Below, piece by piece: positions 1 to 5,912 of a stretch of 8,822 nt of DNA. A program made the translations under genes and the position numbers. The notes beneath the pieces were generated by a model. That model was given only the letters and a program-made list of their open reading frames with translations. It made no database searches and was not told the DNA's origin. This DNA is from Actinomycetota bacterium. GTDB taxonomy: Bacteria; Actinomycetota; Actinomycetes; Propionibacteriales; Propionibacteriaceae. The stretch is taken from the NCBI GenBank assembly GCA_016213595.1, contig JACRAA010000083.1, forward strand, positions 1 to 8,822, read 5' to 3'. The first letter of the stretch is position 1; the number at the start of each line of letters is the position of its first letter.

Positions 1-293
1 GCTGGGACCGGATCCGTTTCGAGGTCACCGAGGAGCCGACGTCCATCAGCGAGGGCAGCCGGATCTGCTACACCCCCCGGCTCGGCCTCTTCCGGGCCCA
101 GACGGGACTGACCGGCGACATCGTCGTGCCCGAGGGCCGGCTCAAGAACGCGATCCTCGCTGACGCGCTCGGTACGAAGCCGCTCGGGGTGTCCCTCGCC
201 GAGCTGCTGGGAGCGCCGTGGGACGACGAGCTCGAGGCGTTCCGGTACGCCGGCGACGGCGCGAGCGTGCGCTGGCTCCACCAGGTCGTGTAG
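1..293 (+). CDS. DUF3145 family protein, C-terminal fragment
   Basis: This is the 3' end of a gene whose start lies before the window; the reading frame begins at base 3 and ends at TAG 291-293, giving about 96 residues. The C-terminus carries the hallmark ending of the actinobacterial DUF3145 family as I recall it: WDDELEAFRYAGDGASVRW followed by LHQVV. The preceding part (RFEVTEEPTS, then YTPRLGLFRA, then GDIVVPEGRL) also fits the family. Family members are roughly 160-170 residues, so over half is present. No function is established for this family that I can cite, and no membrane segment or catalytic motif is visible here. The next gene begins 18 bases after the stop but appears to have its own promoter overlapping the gap, so co-transcription is not required. 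Family assignment is from remembered motif similarity. Confidence 0.85.
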   Translation, partial: WDRIRFEVTEEPTSISEGSRICYTPRLGLFRAQTGLTGDIVVPEGRLKNAILADALGTKPLGVSLAELLGAPWDDELEAFRYAGDGASVRWLHQVV

Positions 294-298
294 CGCCC

Positions 299-304
299 TA
301 GGCT
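299..304 (+). promoter_or_regulatory. -10 element TAGGCT of a probable leaderless promoter for the DUF3090 gene
   Basis: TAGGCT fits the actinobacterial -10 pattern TANNNT. It ends 7 bases before the GTG at 312, so a transcript starting the usual 6-8 bases downstream would begin at or next to the start codon. No purine-rich Shine-Dalgarno lies between 285 and 311. The same arrangement occurs before mshC and argG. I see no convincing -35 hexamer; actinobacterial promoters often have a degenerate one. Confidence 0.55.
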
Positions 305-311
305 GTCCGCC

Positions 312-827
312 GTGGAGTCACGGCACATCGAGTTCGCGCGGCCCGACAGGTTCGTCGCGGGAGCGGCCGGCGACGGGGAACGGCGCCAGTTCTACCTCCA
401 GGTCCGCGAAGGCACGCTGCTCGCGACGGTCGCCATCACCCGCGGGCAGCTCACGATGCTGTCGCTCCACCTGGGCACCGTCCTCGACCAGGTGAGCCGG
501 CTCGCCGCGGTCGACGCCGCGGAGGGCGACCGGACGCTCGACGTCGGCCCGCTCGAGGTCCCCCTGTTCGCCCTCTTCACCGCCAACCACCTCCGCGTGG
601 GCTGGGACCCCGTCGCCGGGCTGGTGCGGGTGACGCTCGCCGATCCCGACGTCGAGCCGCCGTACAGCCTCGACGTCCTGCTCACCCCGAAGATGGCTCG
701 CCGCTTCGGCACGCGGGCCGACAGGGTGGTTCACGACGCACCCGCGTGCCCGCTGTGTGCCCAGCCGATCGCCCCCGAGGGACACCTCTGCCCGCGCCTG
801 GACGGCTACCGAGCCGTCCAGCTCTGA
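312..827 (+). CDS. DUF3090 family protein with C-terminal Cys/His zinc-binding-like motif
   Basis: A 171-residue protein starting at GTG 312 and ending TGA 825-827. The N-terminus (IEFARPDRFVAGAAGDG, then RQFYLQVREG) and the C-terminal Cys/His cluster match the actinobacterial DUF3090 family. The cluster is C146-P-L-C149 followed by G157-H158-L-C160-P-R, spaced as a single zinc knuckle (inferred, not shown). No signal peptide or membrane segment is visible, so it is probably cytoplasmic. The role is unknown. Its neighbour here is mshC, a placement that I recall in other actinobacteria, so a connection with mycothiol metabolism is possible but unproven. The start is set by the family N-terminus and by the TAGGCT element 7 bases upstream; no ribosome binding site precedes it. 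The stop is 18 bases before the mshC start, and the mshC -10 element lies inside that gap. Confidence 0.9.
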   Translation: MESRHIEFARPDRFVAGAAGDGERRQFYLQVREGTLLATVAITRGQLTMLSLHLGTVLDQVSRLAAVDAAEGDRTLDVGPLEVPLFALFTANHLRVGWDPVAGLVRVTLADPDVEPPYSLDVLLTPKMARRFGTRADRVVHDAPACPLCAQPIAPEGHLCPRLDGYRAVQL

Positions 828-831
828 CCGA

Positions 832-837
832 TAGGCT
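832..837 (+). promoter_or_regulatory. -10 element TAGGCT of a probable leaderless promoter for mshC
   Basis: TAGGCT lies in the 18-base gap between the DUF3090 stop and the mshC ATG, with 8 bases between its end and the ATG at 846. The hexamer is identical to the one before the DUF3090 gene. No Shine-Dalgarno is present between 828 and 845. If active, it would produce an mshC mRNA starting at or within a base or two of the start codon, independent of the upstream gene. No clear -35 is seen. Confidence 0.55.
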
Positions 838-845
838 CGCCCGCC

Positions 846-2084
846 ATGAAGTCCTGGCCGTCGCCCAGCCTGCCGTCGCCGGTCTCCACCACTCCCACCA
901 CCGTGAACGCCCACGACACGGCCAGGGACCGGGTTGTCCCCGTGGGGACGGAGAGCGGGACCGCGCGGCTGTACGTGTGCGGCATCACCCCGTACGACGC
1001 GACGCACATGGGGCACGCCTTCACGTACGTGACGTTCGACCTGCTCAACCGCGCGTGGCGGGACGCGGGCCTGCAGGTCTCGTACACGCAGAACGTCACG
1101 GACGTCGACGACCCGCTGCTCGAGCGGGCGACCGCGACGGGCGTCGACTGGGCCGACCTCGCGGAGGAGCAGACGGACCTGTTCCGCGAGGACATGACCG
1201 CGCTGCGGGTGATCCCGCCCGAGAGGTATGTGGGAGCGGTCGAGGCGATCCCCGAGGTCGGGACCCTGGTCGAGCGCCTGGCGAAGGCCGGCTACGTCTA
1301 CCAGGTCGACGACGAGTACCGGGACTGGTACTTCACGACGACGCGTGCCGCCGGGTTCGGTGAGGTCTCCTCGTACGACCGGGCGACGATGCTCGACGTC
1401 TTCGCCGAGCGCGGGGGCGACCCCGACCGTACGGGCAAGCGCGACCCGCTCGACTGTCTCGTCTGGCGGCTGGAGCGCGAGGGCGAGCCCGCCTGGGAGT
1501 CGCCCCTCGGCCGTGGTCGCCCGGGCTGGCACATCGAGTGCACCGCGATCGCGCTGGAGACGCTGGGGGAGTCGTTCGACGTCCAAGGTGGAGGTACGGA
1601 CCTGCTGTTCCCCCACCACGAGATGTCCGCCGCCGAGGCTGTGGCGGCGACCGGCGAGCCGTTCGCCAAGGCCTACGTGCACGTGGCGATGGTCGGCCTG
1701 GACGGCGAGAAGATGAGCAAGTCGAAGGGCAACCTGGTGCTGGTGTCGCGGCTGCGCGAGCAGGGCGTCGACCCGATGGCCATCCGACTCGTGCTGCTCG
1801 GCCACCACCACCTCACCGAGTGGAGCTGGACGTCCGCCGACCTCGACGCGAACGTCGCCCGCCTGGCCTCCTGGCGCGCCGCGGTGTCGGGCGCGACGTC
1901 GGTGGACGCGGAGGAGACGGTACGGGCGGTACGTGCGGCGGTGGCCGACGACCTCCATGCGGACCGGGCTCTCGAGGTCATCGACGGCTGGGCCGCGGCC
2001 TCGTCCCAGGCGTCCTCGGACGAGCCTGGGGCTCGGCAGACCGTGCGGGACCTCGTCGACGGACTGCTCGGCGTCGCGTTGTAG
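846..2084 (+). CDS. mshC: L-cysteine:1D-myo-inositol 2-amino-2-deoxy-alpha-D-glucopyranoside ligase (mycothiol ligase MshC)
   Basis: MshC joins L-cysteine, activated as cysteinyl-AMP, to GlcN-Ins, giving Cys-GlcN-Ins, the step before final acetylation by MshD in mycothiol synthesis. It is cytoplasmic and derives from cysteinyl-tRNA synthetase. The 412 residues match the usual family length. The class I synthetase signatures are present: GITPYDATHMGH (46-57, HIGH-type motif) and KMSKS (289-293). The expected zinc ligands for cysteine recognition are C45, C232 in the GWHIEC motif, and H257 in FPHHE. The short C-terminus and the MKSWPSP N-terminus separate it from true CysS, which is longer and carries an anticodon-binding domain. 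The ATG at 846 agrees with the family N-terminus and follows a TAGGCT -10 element by 8 bases, so translation is probably leaderless. It is convergent with the methyltransferase gene that ends 34 bases downstream. Confidence 0.97.
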   Translation: MKSWPSPSLPSPVSTTPTTVNAHDTARDRVVPVGTESGTARLYVCGITPYDATHMGHAFTYVTFDLLNRAWRDAGLQVSYTQNVTDVDDPLLERATATGVDWADLAEEQTDLFREDMTALRVIPPERYVGAVEAIPEVGTLVERLAKAGYVYQVDDEYRDWYFTTTRAAGFGEVSSYDRATMLDVFAERGGDPDRTGKRDPLDCLVWRLEREGEPAWESPLGRGRPGWHIECTAIALETLGESFDVQGGGTDLLFPHHEMSAAEAVAATGEPFAKAYVHVAMVGLDGEKMSKSKGNLVLVSRLREQGVDPMAIRLVLLGHHHLTEWSWTSADLDANVARLASWRAAVSGATSVDAEETVRAVRAAVADDLHADRALEVIDGWAAASSQASSDEPGARQTVRDLVDGLLGVAL

Positions 2085-2086
2085 GA

Positions 2087-2127
2087 CCGTCCGGCGCGGG
2101 TCCCCGCGGGGGACGCTCTCAGGACGG
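2087..2127. terminator. Inverted repeat between convergent genes, probable bidirectional terminator
   Basis: The inner stem pairs GTCCCC (2100-2105) with GGGGAC (2109-2114) around a 3-base loop. Outside it, CCGTCC (2087-2092) can pair with GGACGG (2122-2127). It sits between the stop of mshC (2084) and the stop of the minus-strand methyltransferase (2119-2121), where a shared terminator is expected; the outer right arm overlaps the last codons of the methyltransferase gene. There is no U-tract on either side, so it would be of the U-poor type common in high-GC actinobacteria. Confidence 0.5.
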
Positions 2128-2763
2128 ACGCAGGACCGTGACGAACTCGTTGTAGGGGAACAGCTTTCCCACGATGCGCGGGAACGGGAACGAGTAGGTG
2201 CTCTCCACCGTCAGGCCCACCCGCCGGGCATGGGCGGCGACACCGGCGTGGTCGACGAACCGGATGTGCGTGGCGTCGCTCGCGAACCCGGCCTCCTGCG
2301 GCGTGATGACGACCACCTTCCCGCCCGGCTTGAGATAGGGCAGGTAGTCACTCAGCAGCCCGTCGCCGACGCTCTCGTCCACGTGCTCGAGGACATGGGC
2401 GACGAGCATCGAGTCGAAGCTGGCCCGATGCACGTCTGCGGCCTTGAACTCGTCAGTCGTGTACGCGATGAGGCCGCGGTCACGGCAGACCTCGATCGCG
2501 TCAGCGTTGTGGTCGACGCCGACCGCGTCCTGGCCGAGGTTCAGGAGGTTGCGCCCGATGCCGCAGCCGACATCCAGACACCGGCCCAGCTTCAGCCGCC
2601 GAAGGTTCCAGCGGTACGGGCGCTGGACGTCCAGGAGCCTCTTCCAGCTGGCGGTCTCGAGCCGGAGCAGGCGCTGCGCGTAGTCGCGACCCGCGGTCCT
2701 GCGGCCACTGCCCACACCGGCGTCGAGGGCGTCGGGCTCGCTGGCCCCTGTCGAGTCGGCCAC
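2119..2763 (-). CDS. Class I SAM-dependent methyltransferase
   Basis: A 214-residue protein read from GTG 2763-2761 to TGA 2121-2119. The Rossmann-fold SAM-binding motif I is CLDVGCGIGRNL (62-73), followed by the acidic end of strand 2 (VGVDHNADAI, 82-90) and a motif IV/post-IV stretch (VAHVLEHVDE, 121-130; LKPGGKVVVITP, 144-155). This is the Methyltransf_11/23 type. An N-terminal cap containing DVQRPYRWNLRRL (45-57) precedes the fold. No substrate-specific motif is recognisable, so the acceptor is unknown; similar actinobacterial proteins often sit with glycosyltransferases, but none is here. The GTG is well supported by a consensus AGGAGG 7 bases upstream, unlike the leaderless plus-strand neighbours. 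It stands alone, convergent with mshC and divergent from argG. A role in mycothiol or arginine metabolism cannot be read from the sequence. Confidence 0.9.
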   Translation of the reverse strand: MADSTGASEPDALDAGVGSGRRTAGRDYAQRLLRLETASWKRLLDVQRPYRWNLRRLKLGRCLDVGCGIGRNLLNLGQDAVGVDHNADAIEVCRDRGLIAYTTDEFKAADVHRASFDSMLVAHVLEHVDESVGDGLLSDYLPYLKPGGKVVVITPQEAGFASDATHIRFVDHAGVAAHARRVGLTVESTYSFPFPRIVGKLFPYNEFVTVLRPS

Positions 2764-2770
2764 GGATGGT

Positions 2771-2776
2771 CCTCCT
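2771..2776 (-). promoter_or_regulatory. Consensus Shine-Dalgarno AGGAGG of the methyltransferase gene
   Basis: On the minus strand AGGAGG is followed by 7 bases and then the GTG start at 2763. This perfect site fixes the start codon. It contrasts with the absence of any ribosome binding site for the divergent argG. Confidence 0.8.
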
Positions 2777-2805
2777 GGTACGAGAGCGAGGTGCGGGGCG
2801 TCAGC

Positions 2806-2811
2806 ACTATA
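2806..2811 (-). promoter_or_regulatory. Candidate -10 element TATAGT for the methyltransferase gene
   Basis: Read on the minus strand this is TATAGT, close to TATAAT and fitting TANNNT in an otherwise GC-rich gap. Transcription would begin near 2799, giving a leader of roughly 36 nt that includes the Shine-Dalgarno at 2776-2771. A TTGTCG (2831-2826 on the minus strand) resembles a -35, but the spacing of 14 bases is shorter than normal, so the -35 is uncertain. Confidence 0.45.
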
Positions 2812-2923
2812 TCGGCAGGCTCCGTCGACAAGGGTTGCTGCGAGGGCGCCTCCCGCGAGTCCCGCCGTTCCTCACCGGCGCCAGCCCGATGGTCACCGCG
2901 TCGCCGCCCGGCAGTGCGCCCCC

Positions 2924-2929
2924 TAGGAT
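2924..2929 (+). promoter_or_regulatory. -10 element TAGGAT of a probable leaderless promoter for argG
   Basis: TAGGAT ends 7 bases before the ATG at 2937, the same geometry as the elements before the DUF3090 gene and mshC. The bases in between, TCTGCCC, contain no Shine-Dalgarno. This would be the promoter of the argG-hisE-hisG run. No ARG box-like palindrome is evident in the 173-base divergent region 2764-2936. No good -35 is visible. Confidence 0.55.
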
Positions 2930-2936
2930 TCTGCCC

Positions 2937-4298
2937 ATGTCCACAGTCCTCAACGACCTGCCTCGCGGCGAGAAGGTCGGTCTCGCGTTCTCGGGCGGCC
3001 TCGACACATCGGTGGCCGTCGCCTGGATGCGCGAGAACGGCGCGATCCCGTGCACGTACACGGCTGACATCGGCCAGCCGGACGAGCCGGACGTCGCCTC
3101 GGTGCCCGGTCGTGCCGGACAGTACGGCGCCGAGATCGCCCGCCTGGTCGACTGCACCGAGCAGCTGGTGTACGAGGGGCTGGTGGCTCTCCAGTGCGGC
3201 GCCTTCCACATCCGTACCGCCGGCAAGTCCTACTTCAACACGACCCCGCTCGGCCGTGCGGTGACGGGGACCATGCTCGTACGGGCCATGGCGGAGGACG
3301 ACTGCCACATCTGGGGCGACGGCTCCACGTACAAGGGCAACGACATCGAGCGCTTCTACCGCTACGGCCTGCTGGCCAACCCCCGGCTGCGCATCTACAA
3401 GCCATGGCTCGACGAGAAGTTCGTCACCGAGCTCGGCGGCCGCGCGGAGATGTCGCAGTGGCTGGCGGAGCGCGACCTTCCGTACCGCGACTCGAAGGAG
3501 AAGGCCTACTCGACCGACTCCAACATCTGGGGCGCCACGCACGAGGCGAAGGACCTCGAGGAGCTCACCGCGAACATCGAGCTCGTCGACCCGATCATGG
3601 GTGTGCGGTTCTGGGACGAGTCCGTCCAGATCGAGCCCGAGGTCGTCACCCTGACGTTCGAAAACGGCTGGCCCACCCAGATCAACGGCGCCACGTTCGA
3701 CTCGCCGGTCGGGCTCGTCCACGAGGCGAACCGGATCGGGGGCCGTCACGGGCTGGGCATGAGCGACCAGATCGAGAACCGGATCATCGAGGCCAAGTCG
3801 CGCGGCATCTACGAGGCGCCCGGCATGGCGCTGCTCTGGATCGCCTACGAGCGGCTGCTCAACGCCGTGCACAACGAGGACACGATCGCCAACTACCACA
3901 ACGAGGGCCGCAAGCTCGGCCGCCTCATGTACGAAGGTCGTTGGCTCGACCCGCAGTCGCTCATGTTCCGGGAGTCGCTGCAGCGCTGGGTGGCCTCCGC
4001 GGTGACGGGCGAGGTGACGCTCAAGCTGCGTCGCGGGGACGACTACTCGATCCTCGAGACCGCCGGCAGCGGCTTCTCGTACCACCCGGAGAAGCTCTCG
4101 ATGGAGCGGGTCGAGGACGCGGCGTTCGGGCCGACGGACCGCATCGGCCAGCTCACCATGCGCAACCTCGACATCGCCGACTCGCGCTCCCGGCTGGAGC
4201 AGTACGCCTCGCTCGGCCTCGTCGGCGGCCACATCGGCGAGCTGGTCGGCGTCGAGACCAAGCGTGCGGCGCTCGCGCCCGGGGAGGTCGACGAGTGA
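2937..4298 (+). CDS. argG: Argininosuccinate synthase, type 2 (E. coli-like)
   Basis: ArgG condenses citrulline and aspartate with ATP cleavage to AMP and PPi, giving argininosuccinate, the penultimate step of arginine synthesis in the cytoplasm. The 453 residues resemble E. coli ArgG along their whole length. The ATP pyrophosphatase P-loop is AFSGGLDTS (17-25); GDGSTYKGNDIERFYRYGL (127-145), EKAYSTDSN (188-196) and GRHGLGMSDQIENRIIEAKS (after residue 260) are hallmarks of the ~450-residue type 2 subfamily. The well-known actinobacterial ArgG is the ~400-residue type 1, so this subfamily is notable here. The ATG at 2937 matches the E. coli N-terminus (short lead, then hydrophobic L.LP.G..) and follows a -10 element by 7 bases. 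An in-frame ATG at 2889 lies upstream of that promoter and is not favoured. The stop TGA overlaps the hisE start GTG. Confidence 0.97.
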   Translation: MSTVLNDLPRGEKVGLAFSGGLDTSVAVAWMRENGAIPCTYTADIGQPDEPDVASVPGRAGQYGAEIARLVDCTEQLVYEGLVALQCGAFHIRTAGKSYFNTTPLGRAVTGTMLVRAMAEDDCHIWGDGSTYKGNDIERFYRYGLLANPRLRIYKPWLDEKFVTELGGRAEMSQWLAERDLPYRDSKEKAYSTDSNIWGATHEAKDLEELTANIELVDPIMGVRFWDESVQIEPEVVTLTFENGWPTQINGATFDSPVGLVHEANRIGGRHGLGMSDQIENRIIEAKSRGIYEAPGMALLWIAYERLLNAVHNEDTIANYHNEGRKLGRLMYEGRWLDPQSLMFRESLQRWVASAVTGEVTLKLRRGDDYSILETAGSGFSYHPEKLSMERVEDAAFGPTDRIGQLTMRNLDIADSRSRLEQYASLGLVGGHIGELVGVETKRAALAPGEVDE

Positions 4299-4561
4299 GC
4301 AAGTCGTTCGAGGAGCTGTACGCGCAGCTGCGCGAGACCGCCCGTACGCGTCCTGAGGGATCGGGCACGGTGAAGCGGCTCGACGCCGGCGTCCACGAGA
4401 TCGGCAAGAAGATCGTCGAGGAGGCCGCCGAGGTGTGGATGGCCGCCGAGCACGAGGGCAAGGACGCCGCGGCGCTCGAGATCAGCCAGCTGCTCTACCA
4501 CCTCCAGGTGCTCATGGTCGCGATGGACCTGGACCTGGACGACGTGTACGAGAGGCTCTGA
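4295..4561 (+). CDS. hisE: Phosphoribosyl-ATP pyrophosphatase
   Basis: HisE hydrolyses phosphoribosyl-ATP to phosphoribosyl-AMP and pyrophosphate, step 2 of histidine synthesis. This is the stand-alone form, as in other actinobacteria, rather than the HisIE fusion. The 88 residues match the usual length. Conserved features are RPEGSGTVKRLDAG (19-32), GKKIVEEAAEVWMAAEHE (37-54), whose acidic residues would bind Mg2+ as in all-alpha NTP pyrophosphatases, and EISQLLYHLQVLM (62-74), ending in DDVYERL. The start GTG 4295 overlaps the argG stop (GTGA) and is preceded by GGGGAGG at 4281-4287 with 7 bases of spacing, so it is both coupled to argG and has a strong ribosome binding site of its own. The next gene, hisG, begins 5 bases after the stop. 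Confidence 0.96.
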   Translation: MSKSFEELYAQLRETARTRPEGSGTVKRLDAGVHEIGKKIVEEAAEVWMAAEHEGKDAAALEISQLLYHLQVLMVAMDLDLDDVYERL

Positions 4562-4566
4562 CCACG

Positions 4567-5421
4567 ATGACCGACCGCCTGCTGAAGATCGCCGTGCCCA
4601 ACAAGGGGTCCCTCGCCGAGCCCGCCGCGCAGATGCTGCGCGAGGCCGGGTACCGCCAGCGCTGGGACCCGAAGGACCTCGTCCTGACCGACGAGGCCAA
4701 CGGCGTCGAGTTCTACTACCTGCGTCCTCGCGACATCGCCGTGTACGTGGGGGAGGGCACGCTCGACATCGGCATCACGGGCCGGGACATGCTGCTCGAC
4801 TCGGCCTCCCACGCCGACGAGGTGCTGCCCCTCGGCTTCGGCGGCACGAAGTTCCGGTTCGCCGCACCCGCGGGTGCGACGAGCGTCGCCGACCTCGCCG
4901 GTCTCCGCATCGCCACCTCGTACCCCGGTCTCGTCGCCTCCCACCTCGCCGGGCAGGGCGTCGACGCGCGGCTCATCCACCTCGACGGCGCGGTCGAGAG
5001 CGCCATCCGGCTCGGTGTCGCCGATGCCATCGCCGATGTCGTCGAGACGGGGAGCACGCTCCGCAAGGCCGGCCTCGAGGTGTTCGGGGACCCGATCCTC
5101 GTCTCCGAGGCCATCCTCATCCGGCGCCGTGGCGGGGAGGAGCCCGAGGGGCTCCAGCTGCTGCTGCGCCGCCTGTCCGGCGTCATCGTCGCGCGCGACT
5201 ACGTGCTCATCGACTACGACATCGACAACGCGCTGCTGGACGACGCCGTCGCGCTCACCCCCGGTCTTGAAGGGCCCACCGTGTCCCCGCTCGCCAAGGC
5301 GGGCTGGTCGGCGGTACGGGCGATGGTCCCGCGCCGCAACGCCCAGTCGCTCATGGACCGGCTCTGGGATGTCGGAGCACGGGCGATCCTCGTCACCGAC
5401 ATCGCCGCCTGCCGGCTGTGA
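4567..5421 (+). CDS. hisG: ATP phosphoribosyltransferase, long form
   Basis: HisG joins ATP and PRPP to make phosphoribosyl-ATP, the first and feedback-controlled step of histidine synthesis. At 284 residues it is the long form, matching the length known for mycobacteria: a two-lobed catalytic part (about 1-208) and a C-terminal ACT-like regulatory domain (about 210-284) where histidine binds. The N-terminus KIAVPNKGSLAEPA (7-20) is typical. The PRPP-binding loop is VVETGSTLRKAGL (158-170). The C-terminal signature includes GPTVSPL (236-242) and SLMDRLWDVGARAILVTDI (261-279). ATG 4567 agrees with the family start, with GAGAGG at 4550-4555 as a somewhat distant ribosome binding site; it is 5 bases after hisE, indicating coupling. 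No hisZ is needed with the long form. The stop overlaps the next GTG (GTGA). Confidence 0.97.
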   Translation: MTDRLLKIAVPNKGSLAEPAAQMLREAGYRQRWDPKDLVLTDEANGVEFYYLRPRDIAVYVGEGTLDIGITGRDMLLDSASHADEVLPLGFGGTKFRFAAPAGATSVADLAGLRIATSYPGLVASHLAGQGVDARLIHLDGAVESAIRLGVADAIADVVETGSTLRKAGLEVFGDPILVSEAILIRRRGGEEPEGLQLLLRRLSGVIVARDYVLIDYDIDNALLDDAVALTPGLEGPTVSPLAKAGWSAVRAMVPRRNAQSLMDRLWDVGARAILVTDIAACRL

Positions 5422-5912
5422 CGCCGACGTTCGTCGCGTACCCCCGAGGGCCCCGCTACGCCGCGGTCGGTTTCTCGGTCGTCCTCGTCGTCGGCTCGGT
5501 GCTCGTCGGCCTCGCGCTCGGCCCGGACGTACGGTCGCGCTTCACGGCGTTCCAGGTCGTGACGCTGGTCGTCATTCTCGGCGTCATGATCACGTTCATG
5601 TGCGCGCTCGGCTTCAGCACGGTCCGCGTCCTGCCGAAGGGCCTGTGGTTCCGCAACGGCCTCCGCACCCACGAGCTGCCCTGGTCGGATGTGGGCGACC
5701 TCAGGTTCCGGTCAGGCGCCCCCTGGCCGCTGGTTGTCCTCAGCGGTGCGAGTGCGGCCGGCGACCACGACACGATGATGCTCATGGGCATCCAGGGCAG
5801 CGACCACGACTACGCGCGCGCCCAGTACGACGCCCTGCGGGAGGCGGTCGCCGCCGCCCGCCAGGCCGACCGGAAGGACAGCGAGGCCGACCGCGAGGAC
5901 GGCCATGGCTGA
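5418..5912 (+). CDS. PH domain-containing membrane protein (Rv2120c-like)
   Basis: A 164-residue protein starting at GTG 5418, which overlaps the hisG stop as GTGA; no separate Shine-Dalgarno is visible, so translation probably relies on coupling. Two hydrophobic segments (about 17-35 and 46-68) form a helical hairpin. They are followed by a beta-rich stretch with WFRNGLRTHELPWSDVGDLRF (77-97) that resembles the bacterial PH domain (bPH type), and by a charged C-terminal tail after residue 135. A small integral membrane protein directly after hisG is also found in Mycobacterium tuberculosis (hisG Rv2121c followed by Rv2120c), so the linkage appears conserved. The function is unknown; nothing here indicates a direct part in histidine synthesis. 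Both termini are predicted to be cytoplasmic given the hairpin, which is inference. Confidence 0.8.
   Translation: MTPTFVAYPRGPRYAAVGFSVVLVVGSVLVGLALGPDVRSRFTAFQVVTLVVILGVMITFMCALGFSTVRVLPKGLWFRNGLRTHELPWSDVGDLRFRSGAPWPLVVLSGASAAGDHDTMMLMGIQGSDHDYARAQYDALREAVAAARQADRKDSEADREDGHG

Noticed and set aside
318..1958. Long open frame on the minus strand opposite the DUF3090 gene and mshC
   Set aside because: It is an antisense shadow typical of high-GC DNA: Arg/Gly/His-rich translation with no domain, lying opposite two well-supported genes.
2766..2936. Upstream extension of argG, with in-frame starts at GTG-type codon 2766 and ATG 2889
   Set aside because: The E. coli-like ArgG N-terminus begins at ATG 2937, the extra residues resemble nothing conserved, there is no ribosome binding site, and a -10 element lies between 2889 and 2937.
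2592..4232. Long minus-strand open frame opposite argG
   Set aside because: The composition is that of an antisense shadow and it overlaps both the methyltransferase and argG; no recognisable family.
3194..4294. A long plus-strand open frame continuous with hisE, suggesting a 455-residue HisE fusion
   Set aside because: The upstream part is argG read out of frame (Arg/Pro/His-rich). Only from GTG 4295 does the translation match HisE, at the normal family length and with a strong ribosome binding site.
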